In this document: positions 1-12,130 of the stretch, one piece after another
Layout of the letters: every line of letters begins with the position of its first letter
Numbering within the stretch: position 1 is the first letter of the stretch
Assembly: GCA_020747015.1 (NCBI GenBank)
Contig: JAGTJM010000131.1
Location: forward strand, 1-33,758
Origin: Pyrenochaeta sp. MPI-SDFR-AT-0127
Lineage: Eukaryota; Ascomycota; Dothideomycetes; Pleosporales; Cucurbitariaceae
Reading direction: 5' to 3'
Length of the DNA stretch: 33,758 nt
The notes under the pieces: generated by a model
The model's database searches: none
What the model saw: the letters and a program-made list of their open reading frames with translations, nothing else
What the model was told of the DNA's origin: nothing
Made by a program: the position numbers and the translations under genes

Positions 1-119
1 ATACCCTATAGGAATAGAAATACGCGTAAGAACTATATTCTAGGAAATAAAAAGAAATATATAGAGCCCCTAGTACTTATCTTATTTATATTAGGAGACC
101 CCTAAGATTTAAGATAGAC

Positions 120-1869
120 GCTTCTAATCTATAATAGGAGTAGTAGCCTTATAAGAACGTAATAGTAAATAGTACCTAATAGCCTACTACTCTAGGAAGT
201 TTACTAAGCTAGAAGAAAACTATAATATATATAATAAGGAGCTATTAGTAATTATTAATACTCTAAAGATATAGAGAATCTACGTAGAAAGCTACTTAGA
301 TCTTACTATCTTCTTAGACTATAAGAATCTAGTAAACTTTATAATAACTAAACTACTAAATAGATAGTAGACGCGATAGTTATAGGAACTTAGATAGTAT
401 AAATTTAAGATTGTATATATACTAGGAAAAGAAAATAGACGAGCTAATATACTTAGCCGCTAAATAGATATAGCTAGAAATAAAGAAATAGTTAATAAAG
501 CTATCTTACGTATTAATATAGATAGTTCACTAGGACCTAACTAAGCTATCTATTAATAATCTATTATATATTATAATAATTGCTGTAGAAGTACCTAAGA
601 ACTATAAGAAGTAATTATCTAATAATACTATAATAACCTAGTATATAGATACCTAGAATTAAAAGAATAATAGAACTAATTAAACGATACTATAACTTTA
701 AAAGTATAAAAAGTAAAGTTAAGAAGTATATTAAGAAGTGCATAGACTACTATAAGAATAAATATAGTATATACGCACTATATAGAGAAATATAAGCTAT
801 AGAGCTACCTAGCGAACCTTAGGCAGATATTTTAATAGACTTTATAATAGGACTACCGCCTTCTAAAGATCCTATAATAAATACTAAGTATAACGCGATA
901 TTAGTAATAGTATATAGATTTACTAAAGTAGCCGAAATAATACCCTTTAGGAATAACTATACTATAATATAACTAGTATACATTATTCTAGACTAATTAA
1001 TAAGATATTATAGAATCCTAAAATTAATTATTAGCGATAGAGATAAGCTCTTTATATTAAATTTCTAGACCTCGCTTTTAGTAAATATTAGAATAAAAAG
1101 AAAATTATCTACAGTATACTACCTATAGATAGACGGATAAACTAAAAGAACTAATAGGATAATAAAGATATACCTTAGAATCTATAGTAATAAATAATAA
1201 AATAACTAGGTCTTATTACTACCTATAGTATAATTAGCGTATAATAATAAATTATTAGAATTAATAGGAAGAACGCCTTTCTTCGCTAATTATAGGAGAC
1301 ACCTAAATCTCTTTATAAAAATATACCTAAGTATAAAAATAGAATATATAATAAAAATAGTAGAAGAACTAAAAATAGTATATAAGGAACTAGAGGAAAA
1401 CCTCTTTAAAGTATAATAGAATAGTATTTCCTATTAAAATAAGAAAAGAAAAATAGTACCTTAGCTAAAGGAGGGGGATAAAGTATACCTACTTATAAAA
1501 AACCTATAAAATAAACGACTAACTAAAGGACTAGATAATATTAAGGTTAGACTATTTTTAATTAAGAAATAAAACAGACCTATAAACTATATACTAGAAC
1601 TACTAATAGACGTAAAAATCTACCTACGCTTCTATATTTTAAGATTAGAGCTAGTAGATCTAGAAATACTATTATAAAAAATATTCTACTATAAAATAGA
1701 GGAAGATAATAAATTTAAGGTAGAATATATCCTAGTACCTAGGATAATAAATAGAAGAAAAGAATTTCTAGTTAAATAGAAGGGCTACTCCTATACTAAA
1801 AACTTATAGGAACCTAAAGAGAACCTAGAAAACTATAAGGACCTCCTTAAGAAATTTAAAATACCTTAA
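120..1869 (+). mobile_element. Ty3/gypsy chromovirus pol relic (RNase H, integrase, chromodomain), RIP-mutated
   Basis: Translation of the plus strand, reading through many TAA/TAG codons, gives the order RNase H, integrase, chromodomain. RNase H landmarks are NKELLVIINTLK near 236, DYKNLVNF near 319-342 and GKENRRANILSR near 424-461. The integrase follows, with an IDFIIGLPPSKD stretch near 835-870, ISDRDKLF near 1031, and a decayed STAYHxxTDG-like motif near 1110-1140. A chromodomain ends the frame at about 1720-1866 (EFLVK..KGYSY, then EPKENLEN). The chromodomain after integrase places it among chromoviruses. Reverse transcriptase, protease and gag lie outside the window. The element cannot be active: stops occur throughout and key residues are replaced. 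It is followed by an opposite-strand relic and a probable 3' LTR at 2617. Confidence 0.88.
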
Positions 1870-1924
1870 CCTTAGTACCTACTAAAATAATTAATTAAAG
1901 TATTTAAGAAAGGATAGCTAAGTA

Positions 1925-2520
1925 ATAAAGAATATAACTTCTAGGACGAACGATATAACTAAATATATACCTAAGTAACCTCCTTGTTAGGAACTATAAT
2001 AGGACCCTCCTAATACTCTAAAGGGAACCCTTTAAAAGCCCCCTAGGTACTAGGAGAGAGACTAAAGCCTAGAGAATCTAACGCATTCTTAGGTAATAAC
2101 GCTTTAGCCGCCTCTTAATCCTTAATATCCTACTCCTCTACTACTATTACTTTCTCCGCACGATAATTAATTAAATCTATCTATTATTATAACTACTCTT
2201 TATAAGTATAAGTAACGCGTAGCTTCTCTAGAGCTTTTTTATACGCCTTTATTATAACTTCTTATACTTCCCTAGACTCCTATATTTACTCCTAAAGCTT
2301 TATTTTCTAATTAACTAGCTACTTAAACTCTAATTCTATAACCTTTATATTATAATATTAGCTATAATATAGATACTTACTATATTTCCCTAAATAAACG
2401 TATATACGATATACCTAGTTATACTTCGTATATATAATACACTTTTAGACTATTACTTTACTAAAGGATTTAATAAATTCGCAGAGATATTAGTACTAAA
2501 TAGTACTAGACACTTATAAT
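1925..2520 (-). pseudogene. Opposite-strand ORF relic behind the gypsy chromodomain
   Basis: One minus-strand frame can be followed for about 600 bp, broken only by TAA/TAG codons of the type RIP creates. It reads as a basic, Lys/Gln/Glu-rich, probably coiled-coil protein (e.g. IIKAYKKALEKLRVTYTYKE near 2210-2270; KALLPKNALDSLGFSLSPST near 2048-2107). The segment nearest its N-terminus has scattered Cys and Tyr positions (Tyr often being RIP-altered Cys), suggesting a lost Cys-rich motif. It sits between the pol chromodomain and the probable 3' LTR and runs towards pol. I do not recognise the family with certainty. It may be an accessory antisense gene of the retroelement or an unrelated captured ORF. 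Confidence 0.5.
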
Positions 2521-2616
2521 TATTTAGGTATTATAAAATATAGCTACTAGAGATAGAGAAAGCCTACGTTATATACACCCTACACTAAGGACAGCGCTAA
2601 GATAGAGAGGGGATAG

Positions 2617-2997
2617 TATTACGGCCCTACCTTATAGATAGCCTAACCTAGGCCCTATAGCTAATTAGACCCTAATTAGCTAAGGTATAAGTAAGCTAAT
2701 TACGTAACGTACTTAGTTACTTAGTATAATTAGTAGTACTAATTAAGCTAAGTAGGATAAGTACTATACATTCTATTAGGTATATAGACCTATACTAAAG
2801 GCCCTTATAGCTTAGTATATTTAACTTAATATTCTTATAAATAGTAAAAGTAATAGAATAGTTCTCTATCTTAATACTCTTTATAGAAGCTCTCTCTTAC
2901 TATCTTAGTATCGCCTCTTACTACTTATTCTCGTTAATATATCTCTAATAACTAACTCTTACCCTTTACTATACCTATAGTAGAGGTCTTCATAATA
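2617..2997 (+). repeat. Probable 3' LTR of the left gypsy element, with polypurine tract
   Basis: A purine-rich run (gatagagaggggatag, 2601-2616) is followed by TATTACGGCCC, which looks like a RIP-altered TGTTACGG LTR start. A matching end (CATAATA, i.e. TAACA before RIP) lies at 2991-2997. The terminal bases are therefore inverted repeats of TGTTA/TAACA type and the unit would be 381 bp. Position and orientation fit the gypsy pol relic upstream. No second copy of this LTR is in the window, so the boundaries are tentative. Confidence 0.45.
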
Positions 2998-3389
2998 GAA
3001 TAAGGCGGTAGGTGCTAAGATATAGCTATCTATATAGATAATTAAGCCGCTATCTAGTTAATAGTAAAGGCGGAAGGAAGGTCTAGAGCCTATATCCTTA
3101 AGGAGATCGCGAGATAAGTCTAGGAGCTTTAGGATAGGGGATAGCTAGTAATAGTCTAGTAGATACTAGCCTACTATTAGGATAGTGCCTATACTCCGAT
3201 AAGTCCTATCCTAGAGGTATATATTTATAGAGGGGTACTTTTAAGATAATAGAGGATAATAGGATTAGATTATAGTTAAGACGAATTACTACCCTCTAGT
3301 AGGATTTAGAAGGGGTATAAGTACCTCTTTACCCTATATATAAGCTATAATAGCCTAAGATCTAATAATCTAGCTAGATATAGCCTAAA

Positions 3390-4350
3390 CTAGCCCTATC
3401 CTAGCCTATCGCGGGTAAAATACAGCCCGCGCTAATTCTATTAAGGCAGCTCGCCTAATACCTACGTTAGAATCCTAGGAAATAAAGCCGTAGATAAGGC
3501 CGCTAAGAAGGCTATAGGGTAGAGAGAAAATAGCCGTAGACGTCTACTAGTAGAAGTATCTCTAAAGTTATACCTACTTAAGTCTATACTTAGGAAGTAG
3601 TATAAGATATAGATAGAGTAAGCGTAGATAGCTAAGTAGAGAGTAGAGAAAAAGGGTAGAGCGACCTATAGATATATACTATAGCCTACTAAGAAGGTAT
3701 TCTAGCTCTATAAAGGCCTTAGTAAGCGAGAGAGCGCCCTACTAGTATAGCTATGAATAGAGAAAATTAGGCTTAATAACTTCCTCTTTAGCTAGAGAGT
3801 ACTAGGGGTTACTAGCCCGCGATACTAGTATAGAGAGAGGCGGTAGACTATCGCTTATATCCTCCTCTACTACAGGACGTATAAGGGCCTCTAAAACTAG
3901 GTATTTAGTAACCTCTCTAGATAATATAATCTCTAAGCTATCCTAAGTAAGCTATAGTTAGCTACTAAAGCTATCGAATTTATAGAGTAGACGTAGATCC
4001 TTAGGTAAGTAGGGATTAGAGACGCGTAGACGATAGCTAAGTGCTAGGAGGAGACTAAAGGTATTACGGTTATAAAATATAAGGTAAGTACTTCTATAAA
4101 CCTAGAAGTATAGTATCTAGTTAGTAGACCTAGTATCTAGATAGCTAGTAAAGTATATATAGATAATAGTTAAGGGTAAATAGTAGGCCTCTAGGGATAG
4201 CTAGCTCCTATTTATAGGAGTAACGTAGGGCGGCACGGAATAATATTCTTACAATATATTAGCTGTCCGCTAAGCTAGCTATACTAGGTATAGCTACGGA
4301 AATTGCGGCTAAAACTAAGTAGGATAAAATAAATAAATAAATAAATAATC
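3390..4350 (+). mobile_element. Tad-type LINE relic, RNase H C-terminus and 3' tail
   Basis: A single plus-strand frame from about 3451 to 4065, interrupted only by RIP-type stops, matches the end of fungal non-LTR retrotransposon ORF2. Visible are ILGNKAVDKAAKKAIG (end of RNase H, near 3470), RATYRY and PTKKV (near 3660-3690), SKRESALLV (near 3722) and NNFLFS..VLGVTSP (near 3777). The normally Cys/His-bearing SPxCxC..RQT..H.LLxC tail is still recognisable, but its Cys codons have become Tyr (TGC to TAC), as RIP predicts. The unit ends in an (AAAT)n tail at about 4325-4349, as expected for Tad-like LINE 3' ends. The reverse transcriptase part is not recognisable upstream. Confidence 0.75.
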
Positions 4351-4868
4351 GCGTATAAATCCGCGCCTAGATTAGCCCTTATAGCTAATTATAGCTACTA
4401 AGTATTACTATTAGACCCCTAGACGTATACGAAAGCTGCGTATATATTATAATAGATAGAAATAATAGTAGTAGCTCTATATTAGGGGAGGTTTATTATT
4501 ACTATAAAGAGGGTCTTCTTACGGATTAGAAGGGGAAGCGACTATATAACTATAATTTTTATATAGATATACGTAGATAGATTTAGAGTTTATCTTAGTA
4601 TATAGGTTAAGAGGAATTTCAGATTATTAATATATATATAGATTTTTATATTGCTATAAAGTCTAAGTACCTATAATTTTATCTATTACGGTAGTTATTC
4701 TATTATAAAGGGATATACGTTAGTACTAAAAATAGTTCTTTAAGTCCTTATTATAGATAATATTCACAACGCTAGAGTCGATTTTATAATTTCGATTTAA
4801 TATTAGTAATTATAACGCCCTAAACGTCTATATTTAATATTATAATTATAACTACCTCCTTAGAATAC
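4351..4868. other. Unassigned RIP-mutated DNA
   Basis: AT-rich DNA between the LINE tail and the solo LTR. I see no coding relic, inverted repeat or structured element here. Confidence 0.6.
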
Positions 4869-5166
4869 TATAACAAACGTTATATAGAAATAGAGACGTA
4901 TACGCATTCCTATAAGAGGGGAGATTTATTTAGGTAATATTAGACCTACCTCTAATACTATCCTAATTAGGCCCTATTACCCCTATTCCTCTATATATAA
5001 GTATAGCTCTTTAGTAGTAGATAGTAGGAGAAGTTCTTCTTATCCTTTTATACTAGACCTATAGGAATAGAGGTATTCTTAGTTATCTACTGCAGCACGC
5101 ACTCCTATATACCTTTGAGTTATACTTAGATCTATTTTAGAACCCTTTATTACCTATATCGTTATA
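4869..5166 (+). repeat. Solo LTR, 298 bp, heavily RIP-mutated
   Basis: This is the same 298-bp sequence, in opposite orientation, as the copies at 28692-28989, 30929-31226 and 32687-32984. In this orientation it starts TATAACAAACG (TGTAACGAACG in the youngest copy) and ends ATCGTTATA (GTCGTTACA). It contains a TATATAAGTATAG promoter-like stretch near 5001. Flanks AATAC (4864-4868) and GATAC (5167-5171) are a 5-bp target duplication with one G-to-A change. No gypsy internal sequence touches it, so it is a solo LTR. Confidence 0.9.
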
Positions 5167-6521
5167 GATACGACTACTATAGCTAGACTAGCTATAGTAC
5201 CCTAAGTAAGATCGTTAATATCTGTAAACTACTTAGTAGTTATAGCGACGAATATAATACTACTTAGTCCTTATAGTATCTTAGCTGCCTCTTTTCCCCT
5301 TAATATATTTATTAATAGCGTATATACGGGCTTATTAGCTTAGTTTACCTAGCTAGCTAGAAGCTATTTATTACCGTAAATAATAAAAGGTATTTAAGTC
5401 GGATCCTAAGTAAATTCTTTAAATATATCTCTACTTATACTCTTAGTAATACTCGTACTATTTATATATAAAGCGAGAGTCGCCTAGCCTATTATTATCT
5501 AAGCTAATATAAGTCCTAGAAGTACTAGGATTAGAAGCTAGACTAGATAAGATTCTAGGATAATAAAGGATAACGCGATATTATACGCCTAAATATTACT
5601 AATACTAGTATTAAAAGTCCCTAGATTAGGCTCTCTCTCCTAAACGTTATGAAAAAATATATTATAGCGGGATTTAACTAAAAGGATTAAAGAAATTAAT
5701 CTCGCGACTAAAGGATCCGAAAGTGTAAGATATTAAGATAAGCTAATAGTCGCAGAGATACTAACTAAGCTAATAAGGTTAGCTACCTTAAAGAACTCCT
5801 TCGCTAAAGAGACTAGAAATAAGTAATTATAAGATAGAATTAAGGATACGTTATAGGTATTAAGAATAGCTATAAGTATTTCTAGGTAGACTTCTTCTTA
5901 CTATTAAGACTTAGCTATAAGGTACGTTTCGTAGGAAAGTTAACTTACTACAGTAATCCTATTTACGGTATCTAAAGAACTATTAGAATACCCTTTAGTA
6001 TCCTAGATTAAGAGGTTTACGGAGGTAGTAGAGAAGAACGAGACTTCTAGATTCTTAAGAAATTATATTAGTTATATATCTTTTACCCTACTAATAGATA
6101 TTTTAACTAGTATAGGACTATTTAGAAGTCTACCGCCTACTATTCCTATATTCGGAAATAGAGCGTATCTAGCGAAAGTTATAAAAGAAAGTAAGATAGT
6201 TATAAAATTATAAAGTAATATTATAGAATAGTTACGTTAGGTTATAATTATTTTAAACTTTAGAAAGGAATTTACTTATTAAATTATAAGTAAGAGAGCT
6301 TCTCGCCTTTCTAAATTTATTATTCTGCGAGGGTCTAAAATAGGGACTCTATATAGTAAATTACTAGTAGGCCCCTTAAATATCCGGGTTCTAGGCCTAT
6401 ATATTTAAATATATATACTTATTATACTTCGTAAGTTTATAAAACTTATATTAACCTAATTTACATTCTTACTAATACTTAATTAGAGTAACTATATATC
6501 TACTATACTTATTTACTATTA
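5167..6521 (+). pseudogene. RIP-mutated DNA with an unidentified relic reading frame
   Basis: From about 5683 to 6411 one plus-strand frame runs with only RIP-type stops (e.g. INLATKGSESVRY near 5695; RFTEVVEKNETSRFLRNYIS near 6010-6070; GNRAYLAKVIKESKI near 6157). The low density of non-RIP stops over 700 bp suggests a former coding region. It does not match any transposon protein I can name. The rest of the interval holds nothing I recognise. Confidence 0.35.
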
Positions 6522-8400
6522 ACGTAGTTTATAAGCGAGCTAGCTACCTAAGCGAGCTGGCTACGCCCTACTAGCGCGTTAACGTCGAGACGATATTATA
6601 GACTTTATTATAGTTTATAGACTATCGTAGTATACTAAATTATTTATTAGAATCGCTACTATTACTAGTACTATCTATCTTAACCGTATATATATAAGCG
6701 TTATAGCTAGTCTACTTATAACGCCCGTACTACCTCTCTCCTTATACCCTCTTCGACGCGCTCTCGCTATTACTATAACTACTACCTACCTATTTAGCTA
6801 ATACTTCTTATACCTTACTAATAGTAAGAGTCTCCTCTATCTATACGTATCGCCGCTTATAGCTCTTACGCTTAGTAAGCTCTTTAATCGCGCTCCTTAT
6901 ATAGGTCTATTCTACTTATAATAATACTATACTATATACTATCTACTAAGTACCTTTACTTAGCTATTAAACCTACTTATCTAATAAACTTATAGAAGAC
7001 CTAGGGTAGTTTCTTACTCTCTATTAATAAGAGTACTTTACACCTTAATTTCGCAGGTATTACGTAGTATCTACGCCTCCTAGGTAGCTCCCTATTATAG
7101 TAAAGGTTTTAGCGTCTATACTACTAGATTAAGCTTTAATAGTATAGCTTATAGGTTATATAGAACTAAGCTAGCGCCTTAAAAGCTTACTTATATATTC
7201 TCTTTTATAATTAACTACTTAAAAGTAGTCTTAAACGTAGGTAAGAAGGCCTTCTTACTAATATAGTAGGTATAGTTACGTACTAAGCCTAAGATTATAT
7301 TACTATACTTACGCTTTAACGGCGAGAAGTAGGTGATATTAAGGGGCTATAATAGGTGCGATAAGTAAGTAGGTATATAGATAAGGACTATATTCTTCTC
7401 CTTATAGTAATCTTAAAATTTAATAGAGTAATAGCTCTTATAGCTATTAATAATAAGTAGTCTATACCTACTAATAGTATAGCTCTTTATATAGGTATTA
7501 AAGTACTCTAACTACGTAAGAGTAAGCTAATTATTTATTTATCTATTAGGACTAACTTTAAGAACCTAATTAGGTAGTAGATTCTTAAACTAGATATTAA
7601 TAAGTACCTTACCTATAAAGATAATAAAGGGTAGTAGCTAGTAACCTAACGTACCTACGCCTTAGATTATAGTAACCTACTTATAGTTACCTAGCTATAT
7701 CCGCTTCTTCTTACTATATCCCTCTAAGGATATAATAACTAACTATAATAAAATCTTACCTATTATAAAGCCTATCTTATTAAAGTTATAGATATTATTA
7801 TCTATAATCCCCTACTTCTCCTTTATCCCCTTTATAAGATTAAACTAGCGCTAGATAGCTACTAGGTCCTTATAGGCAGCTTACTAGTAATTATAGGGAT
7901 AGCTCTAGCACGTATAGAGCTTAGGAGTCCGCTTAATAAAGTTATTAACCTAGTTCTTACTAATAGGCTTACTATTGCGTATATATAATAGACTATTAGC
8001 TATTACTTAAATATTAGCCTTTATAGGCGTAAATCCTCTTATAGATTCGTTAAGAATACGCCTAACTACTACCTTCTCTTCTAGCTTATCTAGGCGTTTT
8101 AAGTTCGCCTTATAGTCGCGTCGCTAGCGCGCTCTAAGGCGTTAGGCACTAAGAGTACTTTAAGGAATATTATAGATTATAGTAGTATATCTCTAGCTTT
8201 AAACACGTTTAGAATAAATATTAGATAAGATAAGCTATAAGTCTAATTTAGTATAAGAAGATTAGATAGAGTATTATTAAGATATTTCGCGTTCTTATCT
8301 CGACGTTAACGCGCTAGTAGGGCGTAGCCAGCTCGCTTAGGTAGCTAGCTCGCTTAGGTAGCCAGCTCGCTTAGGTAGCCAGCTCGCTTGTAAACTACGT
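6522..8400 (-). mobile_element. Fot5-like pogo DNA transposon, full span with TIRs, RIP-mutated
   Basis: The 1,879-bp element begins ACGTAGTTTATAAGCGAGC (6522) and ends with the inverted GCTTGTAAACTACGT (8400). Both ends are flanked by TA, the target duplication expected of the Tc1/mariner-pogo superfamily. The minus-strand frame from about 8135 to 6960 reads as a Fot5-type transposase. Landmarks are the N-terminal DNA-binding region with KLEEKVVVRRIL (near 8070), KPISKN*VNNFIKRTPKL (near 7920), a DE-TGF-like segment degraded to NKIGFIIGKI (near 7770), the DDE core remnant LLIINSYKSYYSI (catalytic Asp changed to Asn, near 7440) and a IYIPTYLSHLL*PL segment (near 7350). Many stops and loss of catalytic residues make it dead. 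The 8400 end carries four copies of a 17-bp subterminal unit, the 6522 end about two. Confidence 0.87.
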
Positions 8401-10124
8401 TATTCTCTTTAGTATAGCTCTTGCTTACACTTAGAATAAGTAGCTTTCTATAATCGAAAATAGAATTTTCGTTAGTAGTAATAGCTATTCTCGTAGATAT
8501 ATTTCCTAGATAATACTAGGATTTTATAATAATATAATAATATACTAGCTACTACCTCCTAAAGATATAAGTAGGATAAGAGTAAATAATTCTAATTTCC
8601 TATATACGCTAATATAGAGAATATTAAACTAAACTTAGGACTTTCTACGCCTCTTAGCGTAGCTAGGTGTATATATAGTAATAAAATACCTAGAGAATAG
8701 CTATATTACTTTATCCTAAAACACGCCTAGGAAACTAATTAGTAGTAGAATAGTATTTATATTTAGTATGTCCTAACTACTTAAGAATAAACTACTAGTT
8801 AATATTCTTAAATAGGCGATTAATAGTACTAGAGGTAATAGACGCGGAAAACTTATAGCTGCGCAGAACTTTAATAATAGTAGATATTACTAGATTAATA
8901 CTAGAAATATCTCTCTTACTAGGTAGTAAGAATTTCCTAGCCCTATTAAGGGCTAACCTAGGTTAGTCTATAAGTAATAGTATAAAATAGATATTACTAT
9001 ACTCTCTAATATATTAATTAACTCTATATATACTATATATTAGGTATAGTAATAGCTAATAGCTCTAGGGACACTTAGGGCACTTAAAGGCAAGGATAAA
9101 TATTATACTACGTACTCTAATATTAGAATCCTAGCTAGTCTACTTTAAAGCACTGTATAAAGTCCGTTATTATAGTAAGATCCGTAGAAATCCGCAGTTC
9201 TAGGCTATTAGAATCGTTTAGCGTATAAATTAAGCCCGCTCTAAATTAATAGGTAATTAGTATAGATAGATAAACTAGAATTTATTATACTAATATCTCT
9301 TAATAACTTATTTATACTTTAAACTTTTAGTAATAAAAAAGACTTATATAACTAGGCGAATAGTTGTTTATATTAGTAAGCTTAGGCTAGGTCCTAGTTT
9401 TAGACCCTTATTTAGGTATCCGATATAAGTACCCTCTAGTAATAGTATAGAGTCCCGGTTTTAGTCTCCTATTCTATAAGTAATTTTAGTATTCCTAGTA
9501 TATTTATCTAGTAGGGTACGTACAGTACCTAATTTCGGTCTATAAAGTTATTAGAACTATATTCTTATAGATAGCTATAGGATATATACTATAGCTATCC
9601 TATAGTTACTATATATAAAATAAACCGATCTATTAATATACTAAACCGCACTAATTAACCTAATATATAGTCTAGTATAATAATAGACTTAGATTAAAAG
9701 AGTAAGAGTAAACGTCTACTAATATCCGACTCTATACTATTCTTCGCTAGTTTACTATTTAAATATTAGTTCTTATATCTAAGGAGGGAGAGAGCTAGGA
9801 AGAGAATAAAAGAAATTAAATAAAAGGTAAAGATAAACTTTCTAAAGCTATTCTAGCTACGAGATCTAGAGATAACGGATGTATATTCAGAACGGTTATT
9901 AACGCCTTCGCTACTTCTTCCGTCTAATATCCCCTACTAGGCTAGTTGGGTAGGTATATTCCCTAATCTTTCTTTTATTTATTCCTCTATTAATACTAGT
10001 CTAAATTAGGTAAATTTTAGTTTATTTTATAGCTATTAGCTAGATCTATAAATCTAGAATTTTAATTACGTAATATATCTTTTATTACGTTAGTTATTTC
10101 AATACCTATTTTTCGATACCTACT
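8401..10124. other. Unassigned RIP-mutated DNA
   Basis: About 1.7 kb of TpA-rich sequence. I could not follow a coding frame or identify terminal repeats. It is probably one or more older transposon relics mutated past recognition. Confidence 0.5.
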
Positions 10125-10335
10125 TAATTAGGCCACTAGTACCCACGCTTTAAAACCTTAATAACTTACGTAATTATTTTTTTAAAAAGAAATTTTATAT
10201 ATAAAAGTTATAGATATAGATTAGATCTATAAAATAAGCTAAAAGTTATTAAATTACGTTATAATTTAGGAAAGTTATAGCTAAAATAAGAGGTAACCCG
10301 CGGGGTAACCCAACCCCTACCCATTAGCTACCCTA
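10125..10335 (+). repeat. 211-bp repeat, left copy (inverted relative to 30719-30928)
   Basis: The sequence from TAATTAGGCCACTAGTACCC to CATTAGCTACCCTA is nearly the exact reverse complement of 30719-30928. It contains AGGTAACCCGCGGGGTAACC near 10291 and a poly-A/T-rich centre. It could be the end of a DNA transposon; both copies end at the GGGTAGCTAAT side at a junction with different DNA. No transposase is assigned to it. Confidence 0.7.
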
Positions 10336-11073
10336 TCCCCTACTAAGTCTAATACGCACTCCTCGTAACTACTTAGAATATTCTTAAGAAGTACTACTAT
10401 AAATTTGCGTAGAAATAGTTCCCGGTTAAACTTAAAGCTATTAGATAGAACTATACTAAAGTAGTAGAGCTAACGAAATAGATATAAGTTATATATAAGC
10501 ATTTAGAATAGCTACTATACGAAGTATTTACGGCTAAAGGTTTATTATTATAAGATATACTTACCTTAGTGCAGCTTCTTTAGTATACTACTATATATCG
10601 CCTTTAGATGACCGTAAGAGTCGTGCGTAAGCTTATACGAGACGCTATTATATTTACAGAGGCTCTAAGAAACTCTATCTAGATACTGTAATTAAGGGAC
10701 TTACTTACGTAAGTTAAAGTAGAGATTAGAGAGAAAGAGAATAAAGAGTATGCGCTAGATAGTAGTATTACGGCAATACTCTAAAATTAATTAGACGGAA
10801 TCGCCCCTAAATAGAACGGGTATAATCTAGATAACGAAATCACGGCATTATTTAAAATGCTGCCGATTAGAGGTCTAATAGAATAGAATCTAGAATAGTA
10901 TAGTTCTAATAAGTAAATTTACTTAGGTATAGAGGTTTACCCGTTCTAGGCTATTTCTACCTGTACTCGTATTATATTAAAGAAAAGGCCTAGAAATAGA
11001 CTCCCCTCTAGAATTAGAATAAGGCTAGTATATAAGCAGGACGATGACTAGAAAGGTGCTATAGTATTATGTT
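10336..11073 (+). pseudogene. Unidentified 245-codon relic reading frame, RIP-mutated
   Basis: One plus-strand frame runs from about 10336 to 11073 with stops almost only of RIP type. It is lysine/arginine-rich and includes RVVRKLIRDAIIFTEALRNS near 10617-10676, EIREKENKEYALDSSITAIL near 10723-10782 and NGYNLDNEITALFKMLPIRG near 10816-10875. Codon structure is so well preserved between stops that this was surely coding. I do not recognise the family; a gag-like or accessory transposon protein is a guess based only on location next to the 211-bp repeat. Confidence 0.4.
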
Positions 11074-11955
11074 AGCTAATCTCTATTTTTTCTTTTATTA
11101 TCTTCGTTATTCCTACGGATTTTATAATCTAACTTATATTATAAGAATAATCCTTTTAAGGAGTTAAGCCTACTAAAATATCCCTTAGACGTAACTTTAA
11201 GTTTTTATTTCGTAGGCAAGATTATAACTATAAGTAGGGTAGAAATAAGGTTATTAAGAGCGTAGAGCACAGCTGTTTTCGTACTATAAAAATAATACTA
11301 AGTTTCTTTCAGAAGTATAAAGATATTTAATTCGAAAGGTCTAGGGCGCTATCTCCTAAGTTAATATTATATTAAGCCCCCTATAGAGGAGTTCTATACT
11401 AGGGATAAGCCAGCCTAAAATAACTAACACCCTTAGTAATAGAGATATTTAGTGCATAAGGATAAAGTAATAAGTTTACTTTAATAGAGTAGACTACTCC
11501 TAAAGCGGAAATATATAACTTAAATATCTTTAAATACTCCTAGCAGTCCTCTTAGAGAAGATAGACAGAGCTATTTGATACTAAGTTAGAGTTAACTAAA
11601 CGCCGTGCGACTAGTAAATAATGCAGCCCCTCCTACGACTATAAAAGTCTATGTGCATGCTCAGTAACCTCGCTAGTACACGTATACTCGACAATAGTCC
11701 ATTGTAGCCGATTAATCGCAAGTGAAATAAATGACTTAACGTTAGAACACTTTTAGTAAAAGTATAATAACAGGATTGGTTTTCTAACTTAACTCAAAAG
11801 AAGAATGGGAAGGGGGTGCTGATTTTAGGGCCTTGAAGGTGATTTCTTTTTGTTTTGGGGAGGGGGGGCCAAATGTCGGACGCATATTTAATATTTGAAT
11901 CCGCCCTCTTTGAAGTCTCGTACTTCAATGTTAACATATTTCCTGGTATTGAATA
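11074..11955. other. Transition from RIP block to gene island
   Basis: RIP-like composition fades between about 11,600 and 11,800, after which CA and TG dinucleotides become common. A purine-rich G run lies near 11,860. No gene or RNA is visible before the ANTH-fragment start at 11956. Confidence 0.55.
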
Positions 11956-12130
11956 ATGCTGCAAATTTCTAAAATCGTATCGTCCAGTCGAAACCTCCTT
12001 GCGAAAGCAGTGAAGCATGCTACCAAATTTAAGGTATGTTATAGATAACGTCACGAACACTGTATTAATATATACTCGGACAGCTTGCCGCGCCGAAGAC
12101 CAAACACATTGCACGTATACTGGCGGCGAC

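Larger units (their letters stand above)
1..11700. other. Left RIP-mutated transposon block
   Basis: The stretch is dominated by TpA dinucleotides; CpA and TpG are rare, and coding frames of recognisable transposons carry stops that are explained by CAG/CAA/CGA/TGG changing to TAG/TAA/TGA. This is the known outcome of repeat-induced point mutation in ascomycetes. Composition returns to normal between about 11,600 and 11,800. No intact gene is visible; the recognisable relics are listed separately. Confidence 0.9.
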
